Positions 49,090-58,893 of a stretch of DNA of 64,000 nt are shown piece by piece (position 1 is the stretch's first letter; every line of letters starts with the position of its first letter). The stretch is taken from the NCBI GenBank assembly GCA_035629075.1, contig DASPIK010000068.1:33072-97071 (forward strand), read 5' to 3'. Both the position numbers and the translations under genes were made by a program. Under the pieces are notes generated by a model. The model saw only the letters and a list, made by a program, of their open reading frames with translations, was not told the DNA's origin and ran no database searches. The DNA is from JAEZPW01 sp035629075. Its GTDB lineage: Bacteria; Acidobacteriota; Terriglobia; Terriglobales; Acidobacteriaceae.

Positions 49090-51393
49090 ATGAAAGGCGC
49101 AACAGCCTTGAAGGGCAAAACAGCCTTAATAATGATAGTCGCGCTTGCACTGGCCATCGGCGTGCAAGCGAAGGATTCGAAGAAGCAAGCTGAGCCGTCG
49201 AAGGCGCCGGTTACGGCAGCGACGATGGTCGAAACCGCGCCTCAGAATCCGTTTTGGCAGCCGATGTTCTTCCCGGTTTCGGCGTGGTACAGCGGCGGCA
49301 AAGCGCGCGCGCCCATGCTCTCGACCATGACGGCGGCGAGCGAAAAAGAATGGCGCGAAGACCTCCTCAAAATCAAGAACCTCGGGTTCAACACTGTCCG
49401 TACATGGACGGAGTGGACAGCCAACGAGCCGCGCGAGGGTGAATACCACTTTGAAAACTTGGACATGATTCTGAAGCTCGCGCAAGAAGTCGGGCTGAAG
49501 GTCATCGTGCAGGTGTATGTCGACTCCGCGCCGGATTGGGTCGGGAAAAAGTTCCCGCACTCTGAGTTCGAGAACCAGGCCGGAACCAAGGTTCCGTCGC
49601 AGGCCGCTCCTGGATACTGCTTCGATCATCCCGGCGTGCGCAAGGCGATGTTGAATTACTTCCAGCAAGTGGCTAAGCGAACGGTTGCGAGTCCCGCGTT
49701 CCATGCGTACGACCTTTGGAGTGAACCGGCCGTCATGAACTGGGCGTTGCCGCAATATATGGCGAACCCGCAGTTCTGCTACTGCCCGTACACACAGGCG
49801 CGATTCCGCGAGTGGCTGAAAGCGAAGTACGGCACGCTCGACGCGCTGAATAAAGCCTGGTATCGCACGTTCCTGCAGTGGGACGATGTGCAGCCGCCGC
49901 GGTTCGGCACGATCCTTACTTATACGGACTTCATGGACTGGCGAACCTTCATCGCCGACAAGATTGCAGGCGACCTGAAGATGCGCAGCCTGGCCGTGAA
50001 GGAAGTGGACAAGGTGCATCCGACCACGAGCCACGCTCCGAATCCGTCACCTGTGTTCCGTACGATGGCGGACGCGATGGACGCGTCTGACGATTACCTG
50101 CTGAAGGATTCAGTCGATTTCTTCGGAACCAGCTTCTACCCGAAATTGACCTCGCCGGACCGCGACATGAACCTCGAGCGTCGCGCGCTGGTGATGGACA
50201 TGACTCGCGCGATCACGGACGACCGTGGTTTCTACGTCGGCGAGTTGCAGGGCGGTTACGGCGTGCACGGTATCATCAGCGGCAATCCGATCACGTCGAA
50301 AGAGCTGGAACAGTACATGTGGGGCATGGTGTCGCGCGGAGCCAGGGCGATCAATATTTATGCGTTCTATCCGATGAGCACCGGCTACGAGGCGCTGGGT
50401 TACGGTCTCATCAACCTTGACGGCACGCTCACGGACCGCAGCAAACACGCTGGCCAGATGGCGCAGAAGATCGCCGGTAACAGCGACCTGATCTTGAAAG
50501 CAAAACCGCAGAAGGCGGAAGCGGCGGTTGTGTTCAACTCGCTGGTGCCGCTGCTCGGTGGCGAGCAGGCTTACGGAGACAGGCGGTCGATTCACCGCGC
50601 AGTTGCGGGTTACCACCGAATGTTCTTTGAAAGGAACATCCCTGTGGACTTCCCGAGTGCGCGTGAGTTGGAATTGAACAAGCTACGCCAGTACAAGCTG
50701 ATCATTGTTCCTTATCCGCTGCTGCTGACAGAGCAGATGGCCAAGACCTTGGAGCAGTACGTTGCCGAGGGCGGAAACCTGTTTGTGGAAGCGCGTGCCG
50801 GCTGGCAAGACGAGAAGGGACACGGTCAGCCCATTCTTCCTGGATTTGGCTGGCACAAGATGGCCGGCGTCCGCGAGAAGCAAGTGTTGCCTGGAACCAA
50901 GTTCGACGTTCAATGGGGCGTCGCGAAGTTTGCCGGCATGAGCTTCCTAGAAGAATTTGAGCAACTCGATCCGGCCGCGAAGGTCGTGGCTAAGTTCGAG
51001 AACGGCGTTCCGGCGGCTTACGAGCACCAGTATGGGAAAGGCAAAGTGATCGTCCTCGGAACCTTCGCGGGGGAGCCAAACTACCTGAACCCGGTTGCGA
51101 ACCATCCTTTGCTGGACCTGCTCGCAAACTGGGCGGCTTTAGCAAGGCCGGAGTTGAAGGCTTCGTCGTTCGTGGAACTGCGAACGATGGAGGCTGCGAA
51201 TGGCAAGCTGGTGATGTTCTTCAATCACGACAAGAAGGCCGCGAAGGTCGATTACGCGGTCGAGTTGCCGAAAGCTGCCGTGAAAGTCACCGAGTTGCTG
51301 ACGGGCGACAGTGTCGCGGCGAGCGGGACATCGCTGAAGCTCTCCGGAGAAGTCCCGGCCGAAAGTGTTCGCGTTTACAGAGTGGATTACTGA
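49090..51393 (+). CDS. Exported GH42-like beta-galactosidase
   Basis: 767 residues. It has a hydrophobic signal segment (KTALIMIVALALAIGVQA), then a glycoside hydrolase family 42-like TIM barrel: FFPVSAWYSGGKARAP, LGFNTVRTWTEWTANEPREG, acid/base E212 in AYDLWSEPAVMNW and nucleophile E385 in FYVGELQGGYGVHG. The C-terminal parts include the beta-galactosidase trimerisation-like Rossmann domain (YKLIIVPYPLLLTEQMAKTL, EGGNLFVEARAGWQDEKGHG) and a final beta-sandwich. It should cleave beta-galactosides outside the cytoplasm. With the receptor upstream and the SIS protein downstream, it probably belongs to a small glycan-use operon. Confidence 0.88.
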   Translation: MKGATALKGKTALIMIVALALAIGVQAKDSKKQAEPSKAPVTAATMVETAPQNPFWQPMFFPVSAWYSGGKARAPMLSTMTAASEKEWREDLLKIKNLGFNTVRTWTEWTANEPREGEYHFENLDMILKLAQEVGLKVIVQVYVDSAPDWVGKKFPHSEFENQAGTKVPSQAAPGYCFDHPGVRKAMLNYFQQVAKRTVASPAFHAYDLWSEPAVMNWALPQYMANPQFCYCPYTQARFREWLKAKYGTLDALNKAWYRTFLQWDDVQPPRFGTILTYTDFMDWRTFIADKIAGDLKMRSLAVKEVDKVHPTTSHAPNPSPVFRTMADAMDASDDYLLKDSVDFFGTSFYPKLTSPDRDMNLERRALVMDMTRAITDDRGFYVGELQGGYGVHGIISGNPITSKELEQYMWGMVSRGARAINIYAFYPMSTGYEALGYGLINLDGTLTDRSKHAGQMAQKIAGNSDLILKAKPQKAEAAVVFNSLVPLLGGEQAYGDRRSIHRAVAGYHRMFFERNIPVDFPSARELELNKLRQYKLIIVPYPLLLTEQMAKTLEQYVAEGGNLFVEARAGWQDEKGHGQPILPGFGWHKMAGVREKQVLPGTKFDVQWGVAKFAGMSFLEEFEQLDPAAKVVAKFENGVPAAYEHQYGKGKVIVLGTFAGEPNYLNPVANHPLLDLLANWAALARPELKASSFVELRTMEAANGKLVMFFNHDKKAAKVDYAVELPKAAVKVTELLTGDSVAASGTSLKLSGEVPAESVRVYRVDY

Positions 51394-51432
51394 GTTGGAT
51401 CTGAAAGCGAAGGATCCTTGCTGGTCATGTGA

Positions 51433-51459
51433 AATGCATAGATCCTTCGCCTCGCTCAG
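51433..51459 (+). repeat. Dispersed intergenic repeat, copy 1
   Basis: AATGCATAGATCCTTCGC followed by CTCGCTCAG. It matches copy 2 at 59875-59901 at 26 of 27 positions. It lies between the beta-galactosidase and SIS genes and outside the likely coding region of both. Confidence 0.7.
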
Positions 51460-51533
51460 ACGACGATAGCTTTGATGTAGTTCTCATAAAGATCATTCCG
51501 GCTCAGCAGCCGGCGCAATCATTCGGAGGAAGT

Positions 51534-52283
51534 GTGAGTCTTTATCAATATCAAGAACGCATAACGCAGGTCACGAACGCCATTTGGCAGACGCAGGCGG
51601 AGAACATCGAGAAGGCCGCTAAACTGATGGCTGACGCGATCGCGAACAAAGGATTGGTGCACATGTTCGGCAGCGGACATTCGGTGCTGCCGGTGCAAGA
51701 TATGTTTCCGCGATATGGAGCTTATCCTGGTTTCAGGCCGTTGATGGACATGCGGTTGATGTGGACGAACGTTATCGGTTCAGGCGGAGCGAAGGGTTTG
51801 CTGTGGCTCGAGCGCCGCGAAGGTTACGCGCAGGTGCTTTTCGAAAACGAGCCGATCAAGGCTGGCGACGTCATGCTGATTTTCTCGCACGGCGGGTTGA
51901 ACGCGGCCGGAATCGAAGTGGCGCTTGAAGCGAAGAAGCGCGGGCTTAAGGTGGTCGCAATCACTTCGATGTGCAACTACAAGGTTCGCGAAGCGACGCA
52001 CTCTACCGGAAAGAAGCTGGCGGATTGCGCCGATGTGGTTATCGACAATTGCTGCCCGCCGGAAGACGCGCTGGTTAAGGTTGAGGGATGGAAGGCGCCT
52101 GTCGCTGCAAGTTCAACCGTGGCGACGGTGACGATCGCGATGGCGCTGGTGGCGCAGGTCGCGGCTGAACTGAGCAAGCAGGGTGCAAACCCGCCTGTGT
52201 TCGTGTCGCCGAATGTCCCGGGCATTCCCAAGGACAACAACGATCGAGTTTACCTGGAGTACGAAGCTTCCTTAAAACGGTAG
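51534..52283 (+). CDS. SIS-domain sugar-phosphate-binding protein (UPF0309-like)
   Basis: 249 residues from a GTG at 51534 that sits after GGAGGA. The longer ATG frame from 51429 runs through the dispersed repeat and that ribosome binding site. The fold is a single SIS domain: GLVHMFGSGHSVLPVQDMFP (G-S-G-x-S), MLIFSHGGLNAAGIEVALEA, KKRGLKVVAITSMCNYKVRE, LADCADVVIDNCCPPEDALV and ASSTVATVTIAMALVAQVAA. This corresponds to the UPF0309/sugar-isomerase group. SIS domains bind phosphosugars for isomerisation or regulation. It follows the beta-galactosidase gene and is ended by a strong terminator, so it probably acts on a product of that pathway in the cytoplasm. Confidence 0.85.
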   Translation: MSLYQYQERITQVTNAIWQTQAENIEKAAKLMADAIANKGLVHMFGSGHSVLPVQDMFPRYGAYPGFRPLMDMRLMWTNVIGSGGAKGLLWLERREGYAQVLFENEPIKAGDVMLIFSHGGLNAAGIEVALEAKKRGLKVVAITSMCNYKVREATHSTGKKLADCADVVIDNCCPPEDALVKVEGWKAPVAASSTVATVTIAMALVAQVAAELSKQGANPPVFVSPNVPGIPKDNNDRVYLEYEASLKR

Positions 52284-52325
52284 TCTGTTGCGTTTGTTCT
52301 GCCTCTGTTCGTTTGCCTCTGGAGT

Positions 52326-52357
52326 ACCCGGTACGCGCAATGCGTACCGGGTTTTTT
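52326..52357 (+). terminator. Intrinsic terminator after the SIS gene
   Basis: ACCCGGTACGC-GCAAT-GCGTACCGGGT forms a perfect 11-bp stem followed by six T residues (52352-52357). It lies 43 bases after the stop codon and ends the receptor/beta-galactosidase/SIS unit. Confidence 0.95.
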
Positions 52358-52714
52358 GTTGGCCACGAGAGTTACCTCCCTCCCCCTAGATCTCGGGAAT
52401 CCAGTATCTATGCGGCTTGGCGCGAGGGCGATCTGCCAAATTCCTGAAAACAAACGAGTTGAATTCTGATCGGGCTTCTGGAGCTTTCAAGCGCCGTATT
52501 GTGCATGCATCTCTGTCGAGATACTCAGTTTAAGTATGACAAATCGGAAGGGTGAACCCGCCATATCCCGGAGAACTAGTTCCCATACGGATGGAATGAC
52601 TTAGAAGGAATGCAGCCGGGATCGGGGGTTGACATCTTTCGGGGGTAAATCAGCCATGAGCCGTAGCCATCAGCTTTCAGGGTGTAATCCGGCTGCAAAA
52701 TCTAGTACGGCTGC
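52358..52714. other. Intergenic region, no gene seen
   Basis: About 360 bases between two terminators of convergent units. It contains no ORF with a ribosome binding site, no repeat shared with the rest of the window and no obvious promoter. Confidence 0.5.
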
Positions 52715-52743
52715 AACAATAAAGGGGGCGATTTCTCGCCCCC
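52715..52743 (-). terminator. Intrinsic terminator of the second TonB-dependent receptor gene
   Basis: On the minus strand GGGGGCGA-GAAA-TCGCCCCC (8-bp stem, GAAA tetraloop) is followed by TTTATTGTT. It lies 39 bases after the receptor stop codon. Confidence 0.85.
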
Positions 52744-52782
52744 GAAATCCGCCTTTGCGGAAGTGCGCTACGAGTCTGCCAG

Positions 52783-55700
52783 CTAGAAGGTGTATTTTGC
52801 CACCAACTGCATCTTGCGGGATGCGTTGAACGTCTGGCCCTTCATGTCGCCGAAATAGCTGCTAGTGATCGTCGAACTGTAAGGCAAGTCGTACATTACT
52901 GAGTTGGTCACGTTCTGCATATCTAGCCGAAGCTCCAACTGGTGGTGTTCGGTTATCTTGAATTTCTTGGCGATGGCCATATCAAGGTTGTAGTTGTTGG
53001 GCAGCCGGAAGTAGTTACGCCCAACGTTGCTGAGTTGACCCGCTGGGGGCTGGTAGAACTTACTTTTCTGCTCCGGCGTGAAGTACAGCAGGTCGGAGGT
53101 GTAGGGATCGCCTGTCCAGTGGAGATTCCCCATGTCCGGCGAGCAGTCATCGCAGCTTGCCGGGGTCATGACAGTGCGGTTGAAAGTGTAGGCACCGCTG
53201 TAGGCGGTGAATGGTCGGCCCGATTGCAGGGTGACGATGCCGGCTACCTGGAATCCTCCTATGATCTTGTCCAAAACGCCGGAAGCATTTCGTCCTAACA
53301 GTTTGCCTCTGCCGAAAGGCAATTCGTAGATGAAGTTGCCCTGCAGCATATGGCGGCGGTCGAAGTCGGACGAGGCGTAGTTCCTCCGGCGATTAGAGTT
53401 GTCCCAAGGAATGCTGGACGACGATTGATAGCTTCCGGTTGGGATAGTTGTGAACGTTGGGTCATAGGAACGCGTGTCCAGCGACTTGGAAAGCGTGTAG
53501 CTGACCTGGAACTGTAAGCCGCCGGTCATTCGCCGCTGCAGCTGGACTTCGAACGCATGATAGTTGGCGAAGTCATGGGTATCGAGCACGTCTACTTCGT
53601 CAGCGAACTGCGGGTACTTGACGAAGAAGTATGGGCTGAAGCCGTTCGCTACTATGAGTTGCTGACCAGTTGAGGTGGTGAGTTGGTTGATGACCTTAGC
53701 GATGTAAGCGACGTCGTTGCGCTTCAAACGGGTTGAATACTGGCTGCGCAGCCACGCGGATCCATTCGCTGTTTTTCCAGCCAAGAGGGCGTTGATCAGG
53801 GGACTATCTCCGCCGTTCTTGACGGTGTTAAACGCGTCGAGGAATCCATTTTTGAAGATCTCGTGCGCATTCGAGTCGTAGCCTCCGAAAAGGCTTGTAC
53901 CGTGGCGACCAAGATAGTTGAGTTCGAGCACCATGCTTCGCGGTAGCTCGCGCTGGATACTGAAGCCCCACATATGGGTGCGCGGGGTTTTCAGTTTCGG
54001 GTCTATAACCGTCGTCCAGTTGGTCGAGAATGGCGGAGGTGTGCGCATCGATTCTGGTGTTTCGCCCGGAGGAGGAGCGAGAGGCTGACCGCCACAAACT
54101 ATCGACGGGCCATTGATGGTGCAGTCCGCAAGACGACCACCTGGGTCCTGTGCATTCCCTCCGTGTTCACCGAAAGCCGTGTTGTTCAGGGAATAGGTGT
54201 AACCCGGGAGGGACTGGATGATGGAAGAAGAGATTACAAAAGTGTTGATGCGGTCGAACGCGAGGCGATAGTTGCCCCGGATCGAGGTCTTGCCATTCTT
54301 AAATGGATCCCAAGCGAAGCCGATTGAAGGGCCGATGTTGCCGATCTGGTCGTCCCAGAGTTTTCCTGGAACCCAAGTGGCGGAGTCTGTAGGCGTTCCC
54401 TCCAGAGTGAGCGGAGTTTTAGGCCGCAGGATCATGTTACGGGGATTTCGGGGCGACAGTTTCATCTCCCAACGCAGGCCGCCATCGATTGTGAGGTTCG
54501 ACTTCACTTTCCAACTATCCTGGAAGTAAAGGTCGTATTCGGGGAAACGGCTGTCGAAGTTGAACCATGAGCCAGCGGGAAACCAATTCTTTCCATCAGA
54601 GACGAACCCTACGTTGATTTGGCCGACACGACCCAAGAGGTTATTGATCGTACTCTGCAGTGGAGCCTGATCCATGTCGATGTTCATGTCATCTGGCAGG
54701 TTGAACAAGTCGACATCGACCGGGTTCGTGTCAGTGTCGAACCACATGTGCGGCAGGGCATTGTAGCTGCCGATCGATCCGCGATTATCGATGTGACGCT
54801 GGTAGCGTATAGAGAAACCCATCCGCATGGTGTGGTTGCCGCGGGTGATGCTCAGGTTATCGTTGGCCTGGATGGTGGTAAGCGTGCGAATATTACCCGC
54901 CTCATTGTTGACGGGACCGGTGAGGTCCGTCCAGCCGCAGATCGGTTGGAAGCAGAATGGCATGACCGTCGTGTAGGCCGGGTCGGGGTTGGCAAAGTCG
55001 TAACCGAAGCGGTTCATGCCGACGACAAACTCGTTTGTCATGCGAGCGTTCGGAGTGAAGCGCCAATTGATTGCAAGATTGCGCGGTTTACGGTAAGTGT
55101 CGACAACGCGTGGAGCATTTGGGAACGGAGCCTGGCCCGCGTTGGCCGTATCACCCAGAGTGTTTTGATGTCCCCATGCGTAACGGACGAACACTGAATT
55201 GCGATCACTGAAATTGTGGTCGATCTTGAAGACGTAATCGTCCTGTTTGTGGTTCTCAGGCGAGTTCCAGCTGAACCCAGCAGTGTTGAGGCCGTCACCA
55301 CGAGTGAAATCGTTCGGAAGCGGCGTCATGGCGATGAACTGCTGCATACGAGGATCAAGGCCGAGCCCACGAGGGTCATTCGCTGCAAGAACATAAGAGC
55401 CGATATCAACACCGGGCAGCACGTTCCCACTACTGTCCACTAAGGCAGGGCTGTTAGAGGGACAGTCGGGTTGGCCATCGCCACCGCATAGTAAATTGCC
55501 TGATCCGTCCATAGGCTGCTTTACATAGCGGAAGGTACCGTTGCGTGCCGCTTGCGTGTAGACAATGCTGGTGTATTTCGAATTCGCCAGAGTGCGCAGG
55601 AACTGGTAGTTGAAGAAGAAGAAAGTCTTGTTTTTGAAGATGGGGCCGCCGAGGCTGAAACCTCCGAGTTTCTGAATAAATTGAGGACGGCCGAGCGGAG

Positions 55701-56520
55701 GATCGGAGATCTTGTTGCCAACTTCGTTGGCATTGAGTCCAGGCGTTTGATAAAAGAAAAACCCGCTGCCATGAAATTCGTTGGTGCCGGACTTCGTGAC
55801 CATCTGCACCTGGCCGCCACTGGCACGGCCGATATCGGCGCTAGCATTTCCGGTGACCACCCGGAACTCGGAGAGCATGTCAGGGTTGACTTTCAGCGGG
55901 GTTGTGCCTCCACCGCCGCTGCTGGTTTCGTTCACATCGATGCCGTCGAGGGTGTAGTCCCATGCGCGGTCGCGAGAACCGTGTACGTGGATTCCGCCAC
56001 CCGCGTTCGATCCGACCGTCACACCGGGCTGAAAGTTCACGAGATCCAGCGGGTTACGTCCTCGAGTGGTGATGATAGGCAATTCGGTGACAGCATTTTG
56101 ATCAACGACGTTGCCGAAGTTGCCGGAGGTGCTGGTCTGGACCATTTCTGCTGCGGCTTCGACCTGCACCGTCTGAGCAGCGGCGCCGACTTCGAGTGTG
56201 ACGTTCACGGTCATCGGCTGGCCGATGCTCAATTGGTTTCCAGCGGTTATGAATGTCCTGAAGCCTTCCGACTCGACTTTGATCTGGTAAACGCCGGGTT
56301 GCACGCTTTCGAATGAGTATGCGCCGGCGGTTGATGTGCGTGTTGTGTAACTGACATTGGTGCCTTGGTTCGTAGCAGTGACAGCGGCACCGCTAACCAT
56401 AGCGCCTGTCTTGTCAACGACCGTGCCGGTGATACGCGAGGTGCCGGTCTGTGCGACAACAGAAACGGCGACGAGGGCGAGCAGGCATAGCAGGGCGATG
56501 AAAATGGCTCTGGGTCTCAT
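52783..56520 (-). CDS. TonB-dependent receptor with N-terminal carboxypeptidase-regulatory-like domain (second, larger)
   Basis: 1245 residues from ATG at 56520 with a GGGGGAGA ribosome binding site. The frame up to 56643 lacks a signal peptide at its start and was trimmed. The signal peptide (AIFIALLCLLALVAVSVVAQ) is followed by a regulatory-like domain (SRITGTVVDKTGAMVSGAAV), a plug (TRGRNPLDLVNFQPGV, WDYTLDGIDVNETSSGGGG, IGRASGGQVQMVTKSGTNEF) and a long barrel ending in SRKMQLVAKYTF. It belongs to the Oar-like family expanded in Acidobacteriota. The substrate is unknown, and no enzyme genes adjoin it on its strand. It is divergent from the RRM gene. Confidence 0.94.
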   Translation of the reverse strand: MRPRAIFIALLCLLALVAVSVVAQTGTSRITGTVVDKTGAMVSGAAVTATNQGTNVSYTTRTSTAGAYSFESVQPGVYQIKVESEGFRTFITAGNQLSIGQPMTVNVTLEVGAAAQTVQVEAAAEMVQTSTSGNFGNVVDQNAVTELPIITTRGRNPLDLVNFQPGVTVGSNAGGGIHVHGSRDRAWDYTLDGIDVNETSSGGGGTTPLKVNPDMLSEFRVVTGNASADIGRASGGQVQMVTKSGTNEFHGSGFFFYQTPGLNANEVGNKISDPPLGRPQFIQKLGGFSLGGPIFKNKTFFFFNYQFLRTLANSKYTSIVYTQAARNGTFRYVKQPMDGSGNLLCGGDGQPDCPSNSPALVDSSGNVLPGVDIGSYVLAANDPRGLGLDPRMQQFIAMTPLPNDFTRGDGLNTAGFSWNSPENHKQDDYVFKIDHNFSDRNSVFVRYAWGHQNTLGDTANAGQAPFPNAPRVVDTYRKPRNLAINWRFTPNARMTNEFVVGMNRFGYDFANPDPAYTTVMPFCFQPICGWTDLTGPVNNEAGNIRTLTTIQANDNLSITRGNHTMRMGFSIRYQRHIDNRGSIGSYNALPHMWFDTDTNPVDVDLFNLPDDMNIDMDQAPLQSTINNLLGRVGQINVGFVSDGKNWFPAGSWFNFDSRFPEYDLYFQDSWKVKSNLTIDGGLRWEMKLSPRNPRNMILRPKTPLTLEGTPTDSATWVPGKLWDDQIGNIGPSIGFAWDPFKNGKTSIRGNYRLAFDRINTFVISSSIIQSLPGYTYSLNNTAFGEHGGNAQDPGGRLADCTINGPSIVCGGQPLAPPPGETPESMRTPPPFSTNWTTVIDPKLKTPRTHMWGFSIQRELPRSMVLELNYLGRHGTSLFGGYDSNAHEIFKNGFLDAFNTVKNGGDSPLINALLAGKTANGSAWLRSQYSTRLKRNDVAYIAKVINQLTTSTGQQLIVANGFSPYFFVKYPQFADEVDVLDTHDFANYHAFEVQLQRRMTGGLQFQVSYTLSKSLDTRSYDPTFTTIPTGSYQSSSSIPWDNSNRRRNYASSDFDRRHMLQGNFIYELPFGRGKLLGRNASGVLDKIIGGFQVAGIVTLQSGRPFTAYSGAYTFNRTVMTPASCDDCSPDMGNLHWTGDPYTSDLLYFTPEQKSKFYQPPAGQLSNVGRNYFRLPNNYNLDMAIAKKFKITEHHQLELRLDMQNVTNSVMYDLPYSSTITSSYFGDMKGQTFNASRKMQLVAKYTF

Positions 56521-56992
56521 CGTCTCCCCCTTTTGACGTTGAGTCTTGCGGGTCTGACTACACGGGCCCTGTTCTCTACGTGCCGGTTTCGCTGGCTGAC
56601 GAGTTCTAGCCGGGTGTGCGCGCCGAACGGTCTGCTGGCGCACATCTCTGAGGTTTGTGCGAGGTTGTACTCCGGAAAGGCACGCAGGGTCAAGGAGAAC
56701 GCGACGGCGAAGGAAAAGTGCAGTGCCAAAGAGGGACGCCGCAAAACGCCTTATACGATATTCGATCTAGCTTGCTGAGCGCGGCTAAACCGGCAGTCTT
56801 ATTCTGAACAGGCGGCATAGCCAGCGAGTGGGGCGGAGTTGGATTGTGAGCTGAATCAGTGATACTCTCTCTGCGCGTTTGAACGGTCGGTTTCGAGACC
56901 TGCCTCTGGCATTGGTTTGAGATCAGTTCATCTCTCCTTGCCTTCCAGTCCGAAAGCCCGCTACTTCAAATAGCTCACACAGAGGCCAGGCA
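56521..56992. other. Divergent intergenic region between the receptor and RRM genes
   Basis: About 470 bases. A minus-strand TATAAG at 56755-56750 could be a -10 box for the receptor gene, but its -35 is poor. No operator, repeat or structured RNA was recognised. Short ORFs here lack coding features. Confidence 0.35.
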
Positions 56993-57340
56993 ATGAAGAA
57001 CATTTACGTGGGGAATCTGTCCTTCAACACGACGGAAGACGAGCTACGTTCTGCTTTCGAAGGGTATGGGAGGATTGAGCGGGTGACGGTGGTGCGTGAT
57101 CGCGACACCGGGCAGCCGCGCGGGTTCGGATTCGTGGAGATGACGGACGACGGCGAGGCCGAGCGCGCGATTGCCGCGACGAACGGTATGATGCTGGGCG
57201 GCCGGACCATTAACGTCAACGAAGCCCGCCCGAAGCGCGAAGGCGCGGGCGGTGGCGGCGGCGGACGCGGCGGTTTCGGCGGCGGCAGAGGCCGGAGCGG
57301 CGGCGGTGGCGGCGGTCGCGGCGGATACGGCCGGTACTAG
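56993..57340 (+). CDS. Glycine-rich RRM RNA-binding protein
   Basis: 115 residues. The first 80 form a complete RNA-recognition motif with RNP2 (NIYVGNLSF) and RNP1 (QPRGFGFVEM), plus GGRTINVNEARPKRE. The tail is almost only Gly and Arg (three runs of glycine separated by Arg, Phe and Tyr), like cyanobacterial Rbp proteins and eukaryotic RGG boxes. Such proteins bind RNA and are often cold-induced. The start follows AGGCCAGGCA. It is a single-gene unit ended by the terminator at 57362. Confidence 0.94.
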   Translation: MKNIYVGNLSFNTTEDELRSAFEGYGRIERVTVVRDRDTGQPRGFGFVEMTDDGEAERAIAATNGMMLGGRTINVNEARPKREGAGGGGGGRGGFGGGRGRSGGGGGGRGGYGRY

Positions 57341-57361
57341 TTCGATCTCCAGGAAATGAAA

Positions 57362-57393
57362 GGACCTGCTGCGAGAGTGGCAGGTCTTTTTTT
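57362..57393 (+). terminator. Intrinsic terminator of the RRM gene
   Basis: GACCTGC and GCAGGTC (57363-57369 with 57380-57386) close a 10-base loop, followed directly by seven T residues. It lies 22 bases after the stop codon. Confidence 0.9.
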
Positions 57394-57633
57394 GCGAGCA
57401 GTGGTTGAAACCCGGCCACAGCAGGCCGAGCCCTGACCGCGTGTTGTTCGCCACTGGTCAAAGATGCGGTCGAGACGCTCGCACCCCGTTTGCTACGAAG
57501 CTGCCTGTTCCAGCATCGATATATAGCCGGTCTGCTACAAGACACAAAGATGTTGAAGATGCGTTTTCGCGTCTGCTCTACTTACTCGTGTATCGTTAGC
57601 TGCACCTGGTAGATTGCGAGGTCGCGCAATAGC

Positions 57634-58800
57634 GTGAGCCGCCGGAGAGTTCCCTTGTTCTTCATCTTCATTCTTGCTGTGTGGACGCTGATGCACGTGT
57701 ACGTTTTTTGGCGTGCGGCATCGGTACCACTCATATCGGAGCATGTGAACCGCGGAGTGCTCCTTGCTATTGCGGTGTTCCTGTGGTCCAGTTTCATCAT
57801 TGGGCGGGTGCTGGCGCACTACGGCGTTCCGTTGGTCGGGCGCGTCCTGGAGCAGGTAGGCGCGAACTGGATGGGACTGCTGTTCCTTTCTCTGGTTGCA
57901 TTGCTGGTGGTGGACATCATTACCGGCTTCGGCTACCTGATGCCGCGCGTTGCACCTGGTCTGCGTGGATGGGCGCTTGTAGCCGCCGGCGCACTTTGCA
58001 TTTTCGCCATCGTGCAGGGGTTGCGAGCACCTGTCGTGGAGAGTTACGAGGTGCGGATGCCGGGTCTGCCTGCCGATCGCGACGGCACCGTGGTCGTGGT
58101 CGCGTCTGATCTGCACGTTGGCGAGATACAAGGCAAGCAGTGGTTGGCCGAGAGAGTGGAGCAGATTGAGGCACAGAAACCGGACCTGCTCATCTTGGCA
58201 GGCGACATCCTGGAGGGTGACGGCGAGACTGTTCGCGATCTCATCCCTGTGCTACGTCGATTCAGTGCTCCGCTAGGCGTGTGGGCCGTGACGGGCAATC
58301 ATGAGTTCTACGGCGGCTACGAGAGCAGCGTGCGCGCATTTCGGGACTCCGGCTTTCATGTGCTCACGGATCAGTGGGCAGAAGCGGCTCCGGGCTTGCT
58401 GGTGGCAGGGGTGGACGACTTGACTGCGCGACGTCGTAGGACCGGGAGTGTGGACGGCTTCGTCGAACGCGCACTGGCTGGGCGTCCCAATGGTGCTGCA
58501 ACGCTCTTCGTGTCGCACTCACCGTGGAACGCCGAGGTGGCCGCGAAGGCAGGCGCTGGGCTGATGGTATCTGGCCACACCCACAACGGGCAGATTTGGC
58601 CATTCACTTATGTTGTCCGTGCCGTATATCCATTCATTTCGGGGCGATATGACCTCAACGGCATGGCGGTAGTCGTTTGCCGTGGCACTGGAACTTGGGG
58701 TCCGCGCATGCGTCTGTGGAGACGCGGAGAAATTGCGCGAGTCACACTGCGCTCACCAGCCGTAGATGAGCGGCGACAGGCTTCGCACACTGGAGATTAG
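57634..58800 (+). CDS. Membrane metallophosphoesterase (YkuE/YaeI-like)
   Basis: 388 residues from GTG. Four hydrophobic helices in the first 135 residues (for example FFIFILAVWTLMHVYVFW and WMGLLFLSLVALLVVDII) are followed by a calcineurin-like phosphoesterase domain. Its metal motifs are SDLHVG (D-x-H), LILAGDILEGDG (G-D), VTGNHEFYGG (G-N-H-E), FVSHSPW and VSGHTHNGQIWP (G-H-T-H). All ligands are present. It acts at the membrane on an unknown phosphodiester, and relatives cleave lipid-linked or UDP-linked substrates. It stands alone between the RRM and creatininase genes. Confidence 0.88.
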   Translation: MSRRRVPLFFIFILAVWTLMHVYVFWRAASVPLISEHVNRGVLLAIAVFLWSSFIIGRVLAHYGVPLVGRVLEQVGANWMGLLFLSLVALLVVDIITGFGYLMPRVAPGLRGWALVAAGALCIFAIVQGLRAPVVESYEVRMPGLPADRDGTVVVVASDLHVGEIQGKQWLAERVEQIEAQKPDLLILAGDILEGDGETVRDLIPVLRRFSAPLGVWAVTGNHEFYGGYESSVRAFRDSGFHVLTDQWAEAAPGLLVAGVDDLTARRRRTGSVDGFVERALAGRPNGAATLFVSHSPWNAEVAAKAGAGLMVSGHTHNGQIWPFTYVVRAVYPFISGRYDLNGMAVVVCRGTGTWGPRMRLWRRGEIARVTLRSPAVDERRQASHTGD

Positions 58801-58893
58801 CTGGTAACTTTTCAGCCGTGAGCTGTTGGTCGTTTCATGTGAGCTGACCGTCAGTTGTTGGGATACGTGTCGGCCATGTCAGGAGGCATATCG

